Assembly: GCA_025934955.1 (NCBI GenBank)
Contig: JAICWE010000015.1
Coordinates: 1-57,971, forward strand
Source: Gemmatimonadales bacterium
GTDB taxonomy: Bacteria > Gemmatimonadota > Gemmatimonadetes > Gemmatimonadales > GWC2-71-9
Reading direction: 5' to 3'
Length of the DNA: 57,971 bases
Of this stretch, positions 23,644-32,667 are shown piece by piece (position 1 is the first letter of the stretch; each line of letters begins with the position of its first letter). The notes below the pieces were generated by a model. That model was not told where the DNA came from. It ran no database searches and was given only the letters and a program-made list of their open reading frames with translations. The position numbers were made by a program, and so were the translations under genes.

Positions 23644-24765
23644 TCAATCGCCGGGAAACCCGGCGATGATATCGGCGAGATGCCGCTCGGTCGCGTCGGC
23701 AGCGGCATCCCAGCTCAGGGTTTCGGCATGCGCCCGTGCCTGACGGCCGAGCGTCGCGACCTGTTCCGGCGACTCCGCCAGCTCCAGCATGCGCGTGGCC
23801 AGCGCCTCGATGTCCCCGTGAGGGACGAGGTAACCGGTCTGGCCGTCGCGCACCGAGTCGCGGAGTCCGGGACTGTCCGAGGCGATGGAAGGCGTGCCGC
23901 ACGCCGCCGCCTCGATCACGGTGATACCCCACCCCTCCTTCGGCGACGGGAAGATGTTGGCCCAGGTGCTTCGGAGCAGCCGGAGCTTCTCCTGCTCGGC
24001 CACGAAGCCGTGGAACCGGACGCTCCCGTCCAGCCCCAGCTCGCGTACCAGCCGCTCCAGGTCGACGCGGTAATCGCCGTTGCCCGCGATGTCGAGCGCC
24101 AGGTCGGGCCGCGCGGCGTGAGCCCGGGCCAGCGCGCGCACCGCGTACTCCACTCCTTTATAACGCTTCAACCGCCCCACGTACAAGAAGCTCGGCGGAT
24201 CGCTCCGCGGCGTCGCGGGATCGGGGGCGAAGTGGGCCGAGTCGACGCCCGGATGGATCACCCGGATGCGCGAGCGCGCCACGCCGCGGCGCAGGAGGTC
24301 GTCACGGGTGCTCTCGCTGATGGCGTGCCAGCCGGCACGACGGTAGCCCCGCGGCAGCGGGCGCTCGGCCAGCCAGACGAGACTCGCGACCGGCCACTTC
24401 GCCTCCTGAAAGGCGGTCTCGCCGAACAGGTGCGGCACGATGGCGCAGAACGGCCGGTCGGTCACCTCGGCCAGGAAGAGCGGCAGCTTGTTGATGTCTT
24501 CCACCACGATGTCCGGCCGCACCGCGCGCACCGCGTCGCGCACCGCGTGCCTCCCCTGCAGCGCGAAGGTCCACCGGTCGCCGTGCCGCTCCACCTCGAT
24601 GCCGTCCACCGTGTCGCGGTGGGCCGCGCCGCGCCAGCCGGAGCAGACCAGGTGCACCAGGTGCCCGCGCGCCGCGAGTCGGCGGAAGATCTCGAACAGG
24701 TGGACCTCGGCGCCGCCCGCGTGCGGGTTGCGCAGGTCATTCCAGTTGGCGACGAGGATCCGCAC
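23644..24765 (-). CDS. GT4-family glycosyltransferase, 373 aa
   Basis: A two-domain GT-B enzyme. The N-terminal part carries N-P-H-A-G-G-A-E-V-H-L-F-E-I near 13-26. The C-terminal nucleotide-sugar domain has F-L-Y-V-G-R-L-K-R-Y-K-G-V (about 192-204) and E-G-W-G-I-T-V-I-E-A-A-A-C-G-T-P (about 280-295), which contains the E-x7-E pair typical of GT4. The donor and acceptor cannot be read from sequence. The start is taken as GTG 24765, just after the nusB stop; upstream in-frame codons overlap nusB. It is an isolated glycosyltransferase in a housekeeping operon. Confidence 0.87.
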   Translation of the reverse strand: MRILVANWNDLRNPHAGGAEVHLFEIFRRLAARGHLVHLVCSGWRGAAHRDTVDGIEVERHGDRWTFALQGRHAVRDAVRAVRPDIVVEDINKLPLFLAEVTDRPFCAIVPHLFGETAFQEAKWPVASLVWLAERPLPRGYRRAGWHAISESTRDDLLRRGVARSRIRVIHPGVDSAHFAPDPATPRSDPPSFLYVGRLKRYKGVEYAVRALARAHAARPDLALDIAGNGDYRVDLERLVRELGLDGSVRFHGFVAEQEKLRLLRSTWANIFPSPKEGWGITVIEAAACGTPSIASDSPGLRDSVRDGQTGYLVPHGDIEALATRMLELAESPEQVATLGRQARAHAETLSWDAAADATERHLADIIAGFPGD

Positions 24766-24766
24766 G

Positions 24767-25192
24767 TTACAGCCGGCCGAGCGTCCGGGCGATGCGATCG
24801 AGCACGCCATTCACGAAGCCGGGCGCGCGTTCGCCGCCGAACCAGTGCGCCAGCCGCACCGCCTCGTCGATGGCGACCTTGGCCGACGTCTCGCCCCGGC
24901 GGAGCTCGTGCACGCCGAGCCGCAGGATGTTCCGCTCGACGATGGCGATGCGGCTCAGTCGCCAGTTCTCCGCCGCCTTCGCCGCCTCGCGATCGAGCGC
25001 CGTGATGTCGGCCGCGACGCCCGCCGCGAGCGCCTCGGCGAAGTCGAGTACCCGCGGCTCAGGGCCGGTGAGCCGCGCGAGGCCGGTGGCGACGTCGTGG
25101 ATCGCCAGCGGCCTCGCCGGCGCGCCCTGGAGCTCCCATGCATAGAGCAGCTGGAGGGCGCGCGCGCGCCCCTTGGTCTCAACCCTGAGCAC
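24767..25192 (-). CDS. nusB: Transcription antitermination factor NusB, 141 aa
   Basis: Part of the rRNA antitermination complex with NusE. The NusB helical fold is clear: R-A-R-A-L-Q-L-L-Y-A-W-E-L-Q (about 9-22), I-A-I-V-E-R-N-I-L-R-L-G-V-H-E-L (about 81-96), K-V-A-I-D-E-A-V-R-L-A-H-W-F-G (about 104-118) and F-V-N-G-V-L-D-R-I-A-R (about 126-136). The start is GTG 25192, overlapping ribH by 14 nt. The ribH-nusB order is very common in bacteria. Confidence 0.95.
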   Translation of the reverse strand: MLRVETKGRARALQLLYAWELQGAPARPLAIHDVATGLARLTGPEPRVLDFAEALAAGVAADITALDREAAKAAENWRLSRIAIVERNILRLGVHELRRGETSAKVAIDEAVRLAHWFGGERAPGFVNGVLDRIARTLGRL

Positions 25193-25673
25193 CCATGCCC
25201 CCGAGCTCGGCCACCCCCATGCGGGCGATCACGTCCGCCGCCGCGATCGCCGCCGAGGCGGCCTCGTGGCCCTTGTTGCCCGCCGCCCCGCCGGCCCGGT
25301 CCATCGCCTGCTCCATCGTGTCCACCGTCAGCACGCCGAAGCCCACCGGCAGGATGTGGCGGAGCGCCACCTCGCCCAGCCCGCGCGTCGCTTCGCCGGC
25401 CACGAACTCGAAGTGCGCCGTGTCGCCTCGGATCACGGCGCCTAACGCCACCAGACAGGCGTACCGGCCGCTCGCCGCGGTGGCGGCCGCGACCACCGGC
25501 AGCTCGAAGGCGCCGGGCACCCAGATCACGTCCACCTGCTCGCGCGCGATGCCCGCGTCGGCGCAGGCCGCGTGCGCACCGTCCAGCAGCTTCGCGGTCA
25601 CCACCTCGTTGTAGCGGCTCACCAGGATGGCCACGCGTCCGACGGGACGGAGACGGCCGGCGAAGTCGGGCAC
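25179..25673 (-). CDS. ribH: 6,7-dimethyl-8-ribityllumazine synthase RibH, 164 aa
   Basis: Penultimate step of riboflavin synthesis. Family motifs: V-S-R-Y-N-E-V-V-T near 18-26, W-V-P-G-A-F-E-L-P near 51-59, G-A-V-I-R-G-D-T-A-H-F-E-F-V near 77-90 with the catalytic His, and G-N-K-G near 130. The start is GTG 25673, 4 bp after the ribBA stop. A CGTTAGGC octamer at 25440 encodes the A-L-G before the catalytic loop. Confidence 0.96.
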   Translation of the reverse strand: MPDFAGRLRPVGRVAILVSRYNEVVTAKLLDGAHAACADAGIAREQVDVIWVPGAFELPVVAAATAASGRYACLVALGAVIRGDTAHFEFVAGEATRGLGEVALRHILPVGFGVLTVDTMEQAMDRAGGAAGNKGHEAASAAIAAADVIARMGVAELGGMGAQG

Positions 25674-25677
25674 GCGT

Positions 25678-26880
25678 CTAGTGGGAGAGGAGGTGGCCGA
25701 GCTTGTCGCGCTTCACGTCGAGATAGCTCTGGTTTTCCGGATGCGGCGGCACCGTGAGCGGCACCCGCTCGACGATCTCCAGCCCGTAGCCGTCGATGCC
25801 GACCAGCTTCCGCGGATTGTTGGTCATCACCCGGATGGTGCTGAGCCCGAGATCGCGGAGGATCTGCGCGCCGATGCCGTAGTTCCGCAGGTCCGGCGCA
25901 AAGCCGAGCTTCTGGTTGGCCTGTACCGTGTCGGCGCCGGAGTCCTGGAGCTCGTAGGCCCGCAGCTTGTTGAGCAGGCCGATGCCGCGCCCCTCCTGAT
26001 CCAGGTAGACGATCACGCCGCGGCCGTCCTCGGTGATCTTCTGCATCGCGGCGCGGAGCTGCGGGCCGCAGTCGCAGCGCTGGGAGCCGAAGACGTCGCC
26101 GGTGAGGCACTTCGAGTGCATGCGGACCAGCACATTCGCCTGCCCGCCCACGGCGCCGTGCACCAGCGCCACGTGCTCGGCCCCATCCACGTCGTTGCGG
26201 TAGCCGATGATGGTGAACTCGCCGTGCTCGGTCGGTACTCGCGCCTCGGCGACCCGGTGCACCAGCCGCTCGGTGCGGAGCCGGTAGGCGACGAGCTGTG
26301 CCACGGTGATGAAGGTGAGCCCGTGCCGCTCGGCCAGCACCTGAAGCTCGGGACGGCGCGCCATCGAGCCGTCGGCGTTGAGGATCTCGCAGATGACGCC
26401 GGCCGGATTGAGCCCCGCCAGCCGCGCGAGGTCCACGCTCGCCTCCGTCTGGCCGACGCGCTGGAGCACGCCGCCGGGGCGGGCGCGGAGCGGGAAGATG
26501 TGGCCGGGACGGCGGAGATCGGCGGGCTGCGTCGCCGGGTTGATGGCGACGTGGATCGTGGTGGCGCGATCGCTCGCGGAGATGCCGGTGGTGGCGCCGA
26601 AGCGCCGCTCCGCGTCGATGCTGACGGTGAAGGCGGTGCTCAGCTCCTCGGTGTTGCGGTCGATCATCTGCGGCAGGCCGAGCTGGTCGCACCGCTCACC
26701 GGTGAGCGCGAGGCAGATGAGGCCGCGCCCGTGCAGCGTCATGAAGTTGATGAGCTCGGGGGTGACCAGCTCCGCGGCGCAGACGAGGTCGCCCTCGTTT
26801 TCGCGGTCCTCGTCATCGGCGACGATGATGATCTTGCCGCTGCGCAGGGCTTCGATTGCCTGTTCGACGGTATCGAACAT
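25678..26880 (-). CDS. ribBA: Bifunctional DHBP synthase / GTP cyclohydrolase II (RibBA), 400 aa
   Basis: Makes both riboflavin precursors. The N-terminal DHBP synthase half has V-A-D-D-E-D-R-E-N-E-G-D-L (about 23-35) and M-T-L-H-G-R-G-L-I-C. The C-terminal GTP cyclohydrolase II half has the zinc cysteines in C-L-T-G-D-V-F-G-S-Q-R-C-D-C-G near 257-271, D-Q-E-G-R-G-I-G-L near 293, and T-N-N-P-R-K-L near 351. Adjacent GTG 26883 and ATG 26880 are possible starts; the ATG gives the usual M-F-D-T-V-E-x-A-I-E. Confidence 0.97.
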   Translation of the reverse strand: MFDTVEQAIEALRSGKIIIVADDEDRENEGDLVCAAELVTPELINFMTLHGRGLICLALTGERCDQLGLPQMIDRNTEELSTAFTVSIDAERRFGATTGISASDRATTIHVAINPATQPADLRRPGHIFPLRARPGGVLQRVGQTEASVDLARLAGLNPAGVICEILNADGSMARRPELQVLAERHGLTFITVAQLVAYRLRTERLVHRVAEARVPTEHGEFTIIGYRNDVDGAEHVALVHGAVGGQANVLVRMHSKCLTGDVFGSQRCDCGPQLRAAMQKITEDGRGVIVYLDQEGRGIGLLNKLRAYELQDSGADTVQANQKLGFAPDLRNYGIGAQILRDLGLSTIRVMTNNPRKLVGIDGYGLEIVERVPLTVPPHPENQSYLDVKRDKLGHLLSH

Positions 26881-26908
26881 CACCCTTCCGTGGTTGCGCC
26901 GGTGCGGC

Positions 26909-27511
26909 TCAGGACGGCTCGCGACCGCGGCCCGCCATGAGACTCCGTACGTACTTCCCGATCACGTCCCCCTCGAGATGCACCGCTCCGCCCTCGACGA
27001 GCCCGCCCAGTGTCGTGTGCTGTAAGGTAAACGGGATGAGAGCGATCTGAACGACGCCGTCGGCCGGCATCGCGTTGACCGTGAGACTCACGCCGTCCAC
27101 CGTGATCGAGCCGAGCGGAATGGACACCGCGGCCACCTCGGCGGGCACGCACAGGTCGATCAGCCGTGCATCGTCGCGCCGGGCCAGCCGCTCCACGACG
27201 CCGATGCCATCCACGTGTCCCTGCACGATGTGACCGCCGAGCCGGTCGCCCGCGCGGAGAGCGCGCTCCAGATTCGCCCGCCGGCCCGCGGCGTAGCTCC
27301 CGAACCGGGTGCGATCCAGCGACGTCGCGATCACGTGCACCTCGAACCACCCCGCGCCGGCCCGCTGCACCGTAAGGCAGGCGCCGTCCACCGCGACGCT
27401 CTCGCCGGCCACGAGGTCGTCGTAGGGCGACGCGATCTCCAGATCCAGGCCGCGCTCGTCGCGCCGCGCCGCGCGCACCGTTCCCACCGCCGTGATGATG
27501 CCGGTGAACAT
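26909..27511 (-). CDS. ribE: Riboflavin synthase alpha subunit (RibE/RibC), 200 aa
   Basis: Final step: dismutation of two lumazines to riboflavin. It starts with the invariant M-F-T-G-I-I and has two lumazine-binding repeats: first V-D-G-A-C-L-T-V near 41-48, second V-D-G-V-S-L-T-V near 138-145, each after a G-H-I-V-Q-G-H or similar loop. Length is typical. It sits between ribD (5 bp) and ribBA (25 bp). Confidence 0.96.
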   Translation of the reverse strand: MFTGIITAVGTVRAARRDERGLDLEIASPYDDLVAGESVAVDGACLTVQRAGAGWFEVHVIATSLDRTRFGSYAAGRRANLERALRAGDRLGGHIVQGHVDGIGVVERLARRDDARLIDLCVPAEVAAVSIPLGSITVDGVSLTVNAMPADGVVQIALIPFTLQHTTLGGLVEGGAVHLEGDVIGKYVRSLMAGRGREPS

Positions 27512-27516
27512 CGGCC

Positions 27517-28638
27517 TCAGCTCCGATCGGAGACGAGCAGCGTGTCCGACCCCAGTGCGCGGCGCTCCACTACGCGCCAGCGCGGCGCCTGCGCGATCGA
27601 CGCGTCCGGCACGCCGGCGAACGCCGGCACGCCGCCGTCGCCGAGCCAGCAGGGGCACTGCAGCCAGTAGAACCGGTCCACCAGCCCGGCTTCGACCAGC
27701 GCGCCGGCCAGCCGCCCGCCGCCCTCGACCAGCAGCGACGCGACGCCGCGCGCGCGGAGCGCGGCGAGCTGGGCCGCGAGCCCCTGCCCCTCGATCACCT
27801 CGACGCCTTCCGCTCGCAGCGCTTCGCCCCGCACACCGGGCTCGACGAGCACGACCGTCGGCAGCTCATGCGCCGTGAGCGCCAGCGCTGAATCCACCCC
27901 GAGGCCGGCGTGGCGGTCGAACACGACGCGGAGCGGCGGGCGCCGCGGCGGGAGCGGCCCACGCACCGTGAGCGACGGGTTGTCCGCCCGGGCCGTGCCG
28001 GCGCCCACGCCGATCGCGTCGTAGCCCGCTCGGAGCCACTGCACCCATTCCCGCGCCTCCGGCCCCGAGAGCCAGCGCGACGCACCGCGTGCGTCGGCGA
28101 TTCGCCCGTCGAGTGACGTCGCGAGCTTGAGCGCGACGAACGGCCGTACCTCGTTCCGGAGCGTATGCAGGAAGATGGCGTTCTGCGCCGCGGCCGCCTC
28201 GGCGCCGAGGCCGATCTCTACCTCGATGCCGGCCGCACGCAACCGCTCGGCGCCGCAGCGGGCGACCGGATTCGGATCGGTCAGCGCCGCGACGACGCGC
28301 CGCACGCCGGAGGCGACGACCGCATCGGTGCACGCCGGCTGCTTCCCCTGATGCGCACACGGCTCGAGCGTCACCACCAGCGTCGCGCCGCGGGCCCGCT
28401 CGCCCGCGGCGGCGAGTGCGGCGCGTTCCGCGTGGGCCTCTCCGTACTCCGCGTGCCACCCTTCGGCGATGATCGCGCCGTCCCGCAGGACGACGGCGCC
28501 GACCAGCGGATTCGGCTGCACCCGCCCCCACCCGCGCCATGCGAGCGCGAGCGCGCGCGCCATCGCCTCCGCTTCGGAGGCGGCGCCGGGCTCCGACGCG
28601 GAGCCCGCGATTGCAGGCGGTGGTACCGGTCGCGTCAT
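27517..28638 (-). CDS. ribD: Bifunctional pyrimidine deaminase/reductase RibD, 373 aa
   Basis: The N-terminal deaminase has P-N-P-L-V-G-A-V-V near 42-50, H-A-E near 69-71 and P-C-A-H-Q-G-K-Q-P-A-C near 93-103 as zinc ligands. The C-terminal reductase (from about 160) has F-V-A-L-K-L-A-T-S-L-D-G-R-I-A and L-L-V-E-G-G-G-R-L near 297. It follows purM by 7 bp. No FMN riboswitch is visible before it, so the rib genes appear to depend on upstream promoters. Confidence 0.95.
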   Translation of the reverse strand: MTRPVPPPAIAGSASEPGAASEAEAMARALALAWRGWGRVQPNPLVGAVVLRDGAIIAEGWHAEYGEAHAERAALAAAGERARGATLVVTLEPCAHQGKQPACTDAVVASGVRRVVAALTDPNPVARCGAERLRAAGIEVEIGLGAEAAAAQNAIFLHTLRNEVRPFVALKLATSLDGRIADARGASRWLSGPEAREWVQWLRAGYDAIGVGAGTARADNPSLTVRGPLPPRRPPLRVVFDRHAGLGVDSALALTAHELPTVVLVEPGVRGEALRAEGVEVIEGQGLAAQLAALRARGVASLLVEGGGRLAGALVEAGLVDRFYWLQCPCWLGDGGVPAFAGVPDASIAQAPRWRVVERRALGSDTLLVSDRS

Positions 28639-28645
28639 CGAACCT

Positions 28646-29713
28646 TCAGCGCGCGGAGATCGAGGCCCGATCGAAGCGCACGGAAGCGTCGCCCGCGACG
28701 ATCTCGCCCATCACCCACGTCGCCACGCCGGCGGCCCGCGCCGCGTCCACCGCGGGCGGGACCGCATGCGCCGGCAGCACCGCAATCAGCCCGACCCCGA
28801 GGTTGAAGACCTCGCGCATTTCGTCGGTGGAAACCGTGCCGGCCTGCTGCAGGAAACGGAACAGCGGCGGCAGCTCCCACGAGCCGGTGTCCACCACTGC
28901 TGCGGCGCCTGCGGGAAGAACCCGTACCAGATTGCCGGCAATTCCGCCGCCGGTGATGTGCGCCAGGCCATGCACCAGCTTCAGCACCGGCTGCACCGCG
29001 GTGCAGTAGCTCCGGTGGACGGCGAGCAGCGCATCGGCGACGCGAAGGCCGGTGTCGGCCAGCGGTCCGTCGATCTGCAGGCCCGCCCGCTCGAAGATGA
29101 TCCGCCGCGCCAGCGTGTACCCGTTGGTATGGAGTCCGGTCGAGGCGTAGCCGAGAAGCAGGTCGCCCGGCCGGATGCGATCGCCGTGGAGCGCCTCGTC
29201 TTCCTCCACCACGCCGACGATCGTACCGGCGAGGTCCCACGTGCCCGGGTTGTAGAGGCCCGGCATCTGCGCCGTCTCGCCGCCCGCCAGCGCCATGCCG
29301 TGCGCCCGGCAGCCGCGCGCGATCCCCTCGACCACCCCGGCGATCATCGCGGCCGGCAGCGAAGCGCCCGCGATGTAGTCCATGAACGCGATCGGCCGCG
29401 CGGCGTGGACGAGAATGTCGTTGACGCTGTGGTTGACCAGGTCCTCGCCGACGGTGTCGAACCGCTGCGCCTCGAGCGCCACCAGCACCTTGGTGCCGAC
29501 ACCGTCGGTGCTCATCACCAGCACCGGCCGGCGCATCCCCGGCGGCACCCGCACCATCCCGCCGAACGCGCCGACCCGCCCCGCCGAGAGCGGCGTCCGC
29601 GTCCCGCGCACCAGCTCGCCGATGCGCGCCTTGGCGTCCTCGGCGACGTCGAGATCCACGCCCGCCGCGGCGTAGGCGCGCGCGACGCTGCCCGCGCCCG
29701 GCTGCTCGCTCAT
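28646..29713 (-). CDS. purM: Phosphoribosylformylglycinamidine cyclo-ligase PurM, 355 aa
   Basis: Fifth step of purine synthesis, forming aminoimidazole ribotide. Motifs: S-T-D-G-V-G-T-K (about 68-75), H-S-V-N-D-I-L-V (about 94-101), G-G-E-T-A-Q-M-P near 143-150, L-G-Y-A-S-T-G-L-H-T-N-G-Y-T near 188-201, and H-I-T-G-G-G-I-A-G-N-L near 252. These separate it from its relative SelD. The start ATG overlaps the pfkB stop (ATGA). Confidence 0.96.
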   Translation of the reverse strand: MSEQPGAGSVARAYAAAGVDLDVAEDAKARIGELVRGTRTPLSAGRVGAFGGMVRVPPGMRRPVLVMSTDGVGTKVLVALEAQRFDTVGEDLVNHSVNDILVHAARPIAFMDYIAGASLPAAMIAGVVEGIARGCRAHGMALAGGETAQMPGLYNPGTWDLAGTIVGVVEEDEALHGDRIRPGDLLLGYASTGLHTNGYTLARRIIFERAGLQIDGPLADTGLRVADALLAVHRSYCTAVQPVLKLVHGLAHITGGGIAGNLVRVLPAGAAAVVDTGSWELPPLFRFLQQAGTVSTDEMREVFNLGVGLIAVLPAHAVPPAVDAARAAGVATWVMGEIVAGDASVRFDRASISAR

Positions 29714-30642
29714 GCCGTCGCCCGGGCGACTGGCTCGGCGAGCGTCACGTGCGTGAGATCGCGGAAGGCGCGCGCACGCGCTTCGACGTCCGCCAGCGTC
29801 ACGCCCTCGAAGCCGCGGATGCCGAAGGCCGCCACGGCGTAGGAGCCCATCGTCGCGCCGTAGATCATCGCGCGTCGCAGATTCGCCTCCGAGCTGTCGC
29901 CACTGCGGGCGAGGTAGCCCATGAAGCCGCCCGCGAACGCATCGCCCGCGCCGGTGGGATCGAAGACTTCCTCCAGCGGAAACGCCGGCGCGTAGAAGGT
30001 GCGACCTGGCTCCATCAGCAGCGCGCCGTGCTCGCCCTGCTTGATGACGACGTGCCGGGGCCCGTGCGCCAGGATCCAGCGCCCGGCCCGGTGCACGTTC
30101 CAGTCGCCCGACAGCTCCCGCGCCTCGGAGTCGTTCACCAGCAGGATGTCCACCCGCCGGAGCAGCTCCATGAGCGCCGGCTTCTTGCCCTGGATCCAGT
30201 AGTTCATCGTGTCGCAGGCGACGAGCTTGGCGTTCGGCACCTGCGCCAGCACGCCGAGCTGCAGCTCCGGATCGATGTTGCCGAGGAAGAGGTACTCCGC
30301 ACGGCGCGCGCTCGACGGGAGCTTGGGCTGGAAGCTGGCGAACACGCCGAGCCGCGTTTCCAGCGTCTCGCGGCTCTGGAGATCGTAGGAATATTTCCCC
30401 TTCCAGCGGAAACTCTCGCCGTCGGCCCGCTCGACACCGCTCCAGTCGATGCCGCGCGGTGCCAGCCGCTCCAGCTCGGCCACGGGGTAGTCGTTGCCGA
30501 TGACGCCGACCACCTGCACCGGCGCCAGCAGCGCGGCGCCGACGCTGAAGTAGACGGCCGAGCCGCCGAGGGCGTCGGCGGTCTGGCCGAACGGCGTGAA
30601 GATGCTGTCGAGCGCGACGCTGCCGACGACGAGCAGGCTCAT
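29710..30642 (-). CDS. PfkB-family carbohydrate kinase, 310 aa
   Basis: A ribokinase-like sugar or nucleoside kinase. An N-terminal G-G-S-A-V-Y-F-S-V-G motif (about 26-35) and the C-terminal signature D-P-T-G-A-G-D-A-F-A-G-G-F (about 235-247) with the catalytic Asp are visible. V-K-Q-G-E-H-G-A near 204 forms part of the ATP site. The substrate cannot be read from sequence; some annotated relatives are called sugar kinases or adenosine kinases. The start ATG 30642 is 4 bp after argS. Confidence 0.9.
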   Translation of the reverse strand: MSLLVVGSVALDSIFTPFGQTADALGGSAVYFSVGAALLAPVQVVGVIGNDYPVAELERLAPRGIDWSGVERADGESFRWKGKYSYDLQSRETLETRLGVFASFQPKLPSSARRAEYLFLGNIDPELQLGVLAQVPNAKLVACDTMNYWIQGKKPALMELLRRVDILLVNDSEARELSGDWNVHRAGRWILAHGPRHVVIKQGEHGALLMEPGRTFYAPAFPLEEVFDPTGAGDAFAGGFMGYLARSGDSSEANLRRAMIYGATMGSYAVAAFGIRGFEGVTLADVEARARAFRDLTHVTLAEPVARATA

Positions 30643-30646
30643 CTGG

Positions 30647-32290
30647 TCACATCCGGTCGGGGGCGGTGAGGCCGAGCAGCGTGAGCGCGTTGGCCAGCAC
30701 GATGCGCGCGGCGCGGGCAAGGAGGAGGCGCGCCTGCTCCGTCGCCGGACCCTCCGGCGCGCCCACCGTGCGGGTGTGATGATACCAGCCGTGCACCACG
30801 CTCGCGAGATCGTGGAGATAGGTGGTGATCCGGTGCGGCTCGCGCTCGCGCGCCGCCTTGGAAACGATCTCCGGAAACACCGGGAGCAGCTTGAGCAGCT
30901 CGGCGTCCTGCGGTGCCGCCAGCGCCGCGACGTCGAGCGCGCCGGTGATGCCGTCCGGCGCGCGCTCGGCGGTGCGGAAGATGCCGCTCAGCCGCGCATG
31001 CGCCATCTGGACGTAGAAGACCGGGTTCTCGTCGCTCTGCTTCCGGGCGAGATCGACGTCGAAATCAAGCTGCGAGCGGCCCGGGCGCATGAGGAAGAAG
31101 TAACGCGCCGCGTCCACGCCGACATCGTCCATCAGCTCGCGCAGGGTGACGAACTGGCCCGAGCGCTTCGACATCTTCACCTCTTCACCGCCCCGCACCA
31201 CCCGCACCAGCTGCACCAGCTCGACGTCGAACCACGCCGGCGGATAGCCTAACGCCGCCAGCGCCGCGCGCATCCGCGGGATGTAACCATGATGGTCGGC
31301 GCCCCAGACGTCGATGGCGGCATCGAATCCGCGCTCGTGCTTCCCGACGTGATAGGCTATGTCGGGGACGAAGTAGGTGTAGCTGCCATCCTGCTTGCGA
31401 AGCACCCGGTCCTGGTCGTCGCCGAAGTCCGTCGTGCGGAGCCAGAGCGCGCCGTCCTTCTCGTACGTGAGGCCCCGGGCCGCGAGGAGCTCGAGCGCGT
31501 GGCCGATGAGGCCGCGGTCGTAGATCGTCTGCTCCGAGGACATCACGTCGAAGCGCACGCCGAAGTCGGCGAGATCGCGATCCTGCTCTTCACGCTGAAG
31601 CACCAACGCCAGCGCACGGCAGCGGGCGATGCCCTCGTCGTCCGGCAGGTCCGCGAAGGCGCGGCCCTCGCGCGCCAGCACCTGCGCGGCGTTCTCGGCG
31701 AGATACTCGCCGTGGTACCCGCCCTCGGGGATCTCGGCCGCACGGCCGACCGCCTGCTGCACCCGGGCCCAGAGACTCTGCGCCAGCCGGTCGATCTGCA
31801 CGCCGGCGTCGTTGACGTAGAACTCGCGGACGACGTCGTGCCCGGTCCAGTCGAGCAGCGCCGCGATGCCGTCGCCCAGCGCGGCACCCCGCCCGTGGCC
31901 GACGTGGAGCGGTCCGGTGGGATTGGCGGAGACGAACTCGACGTTGACCCGGCGGCCGGTGCCCTCGGCCGAGCGGCCGTAGCGCGCGCCGGCCGCGAGG
32001 ATGTCGCGGTGCGCCGCGGCGAGCTGATCCTCGGCCAGCCAGAAGTTGATGAACCCGGGGCCGGCGATCTCGGTCTTCGAGATCACGCCGCCCGGCAGCG
32101 TGAGCGCGGCGATGATCTGCTCGGCGAGCGTGCGGGGGTTCTGCTTGAGCCGCTTGGTGAGGACCATCGCGAGGTTGGTGGCGAGGTCGCCGTGGCCGGC
32201 GTCGCGCGGGCGCTCGAGCACAAACTCGGCGTCGCCGGCCCCGAGCTCCGAGGCGACCCGCGCCAGCGCCGCGCGGAGCGTGTCGGTCAC
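30647..32290 (-). CDS. argS: Arginyl-tRNA synthetase ArgS, 547 aa
   Basis: Class I synthetase. N-terminal Add-1 domain, then the HIGH equivalent P-T-G-P-L-H-V-G-H-G-R-G-A (about 117-129), V-W-G-A-D-H-H-G-Y-I-P-R, K-M-S-K-R-S-G (about 361-367) and the C-terminal DALR anticodon-binding domain. The start is GTG 32290, overlapping the fmdB stop (GTGA). A CGTTAGGC octamer (31247) encodes A-L-G-Y near residue 345. Confidence 0.96.
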   Translation of the reverse strand: MTDTLRAALARVASELGAGDAEFVLERPRDAGHGDLATNLAMVLTKRLKQNPRTLAEQIIAALTLPGGVISKTEIAGPGFINFWLAEDQLAAAHRDILAAGARYGRSAEGTGRRVNVEFVSANPTGPLHVGHGRGAALGDGIAALLDWTGHDVVREFYVNDAGVQIDRLAQSLWARVQQAVGRAAEIPEGGYHGEYLAENAAQVLAREGRAFADLPDDEGIARCRALALVLQREEQDRDLADFGVRFDVMSSEQTIYDRGLIGHALELLAARGLTYEKDGALWLRTTDFGDDQDRVLRKQDGSYTYFVPDIAYHVGKHERGFDAAIDVWGADHHGYIPRMRAALAALGYPPAWFDVELVQLVRVVRGGEEVKMSKRSGQFVTLRELMDDVGVDAARYFFLMRPGRSQLDFDVDLARKQSDENPVFYVQMAHARLSGIFRTAERAPDGITGALDVAALAAPQDAELLKLLPVFPEIVSKAAREREPHRITTYLHDLASVVHGWYHHTRTVGAPEGPATEQARLLLARAARIVLANALTLLGLTAPDRM

Positions 32291-32631
32291 TCGGCGGCCT
32301 TCTTCGGAGACTTCGACGGCTTGGCCCCGGCCTTGGTGTCGCTCTTCGCGGGCTTCGTCTCGCTCGTCGACTCGGCGGCTGGCTTTGGCTCGGACGACGA
32401 CTCGGCCTTGGCGCCACCGGCCTCGGCCGGCTCCTTCCGCGGACCCTTGCCGTCCTTGCCGTAGTCGGTGATGTAGAAACCGGACCCCTTGAAGACGAGG
32501 CCGGCGCCGCCGGAGATTTTCCGGGTCGCGGGCTTGCCGCAGGTCGGGCACTTGACCCGCGGGCTGTCGCTCATCTTCTGGAACTTCTCGAACTCATGCC
32601 CCGCCGGGCAGACGTACTCGTACGTCGGCAT
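32287..32631 (-). CDS. FmdB-family zinc ribbon protein, 114 aa
   Basis: The regulatory-protein FmdB zinc ribbon is complete: M-P-T-Y-E-Y-V-C at the start, then C-P-T-C-G near 31-35 and S-G-x-G-F-Y-I-T-D-Y (about 53-62). A Lys/Ser/Glu-rich disordered tail (about 65-114) follows. The biochemical role is not known. It is the first gene of the 20-gene run, with a promoter just upstream (32668-32698). Confidence 0.88.
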   Translation of the reverse strand: MPTYEYVCPAGHEFEKFQKMSDSPRVKCPTCGKPATRKISGGAGLVFKGSGFYITDYGKDGKGPRKEPAEAGGAKAESSSEPKPAAESTSETKPAKSDTKAGAKPSKSPKKAAE

Positions 32632-32667
32632 GCCTCTCCCGCTTGTGATGTAACTTATGCAAGCGAG

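Noticed and set aside
28639..28645. FMN riboswitch before ribD
   Set aside because: ribD starts 7 bp after purM; there is no room and no RFN-like sequence.
28646..29713. selD (selenophosphate synthetase) to pair with selB
   Set aside because: The sequence has PurM motifs and lacks the SelD N-terminal Cys/Sec loop.
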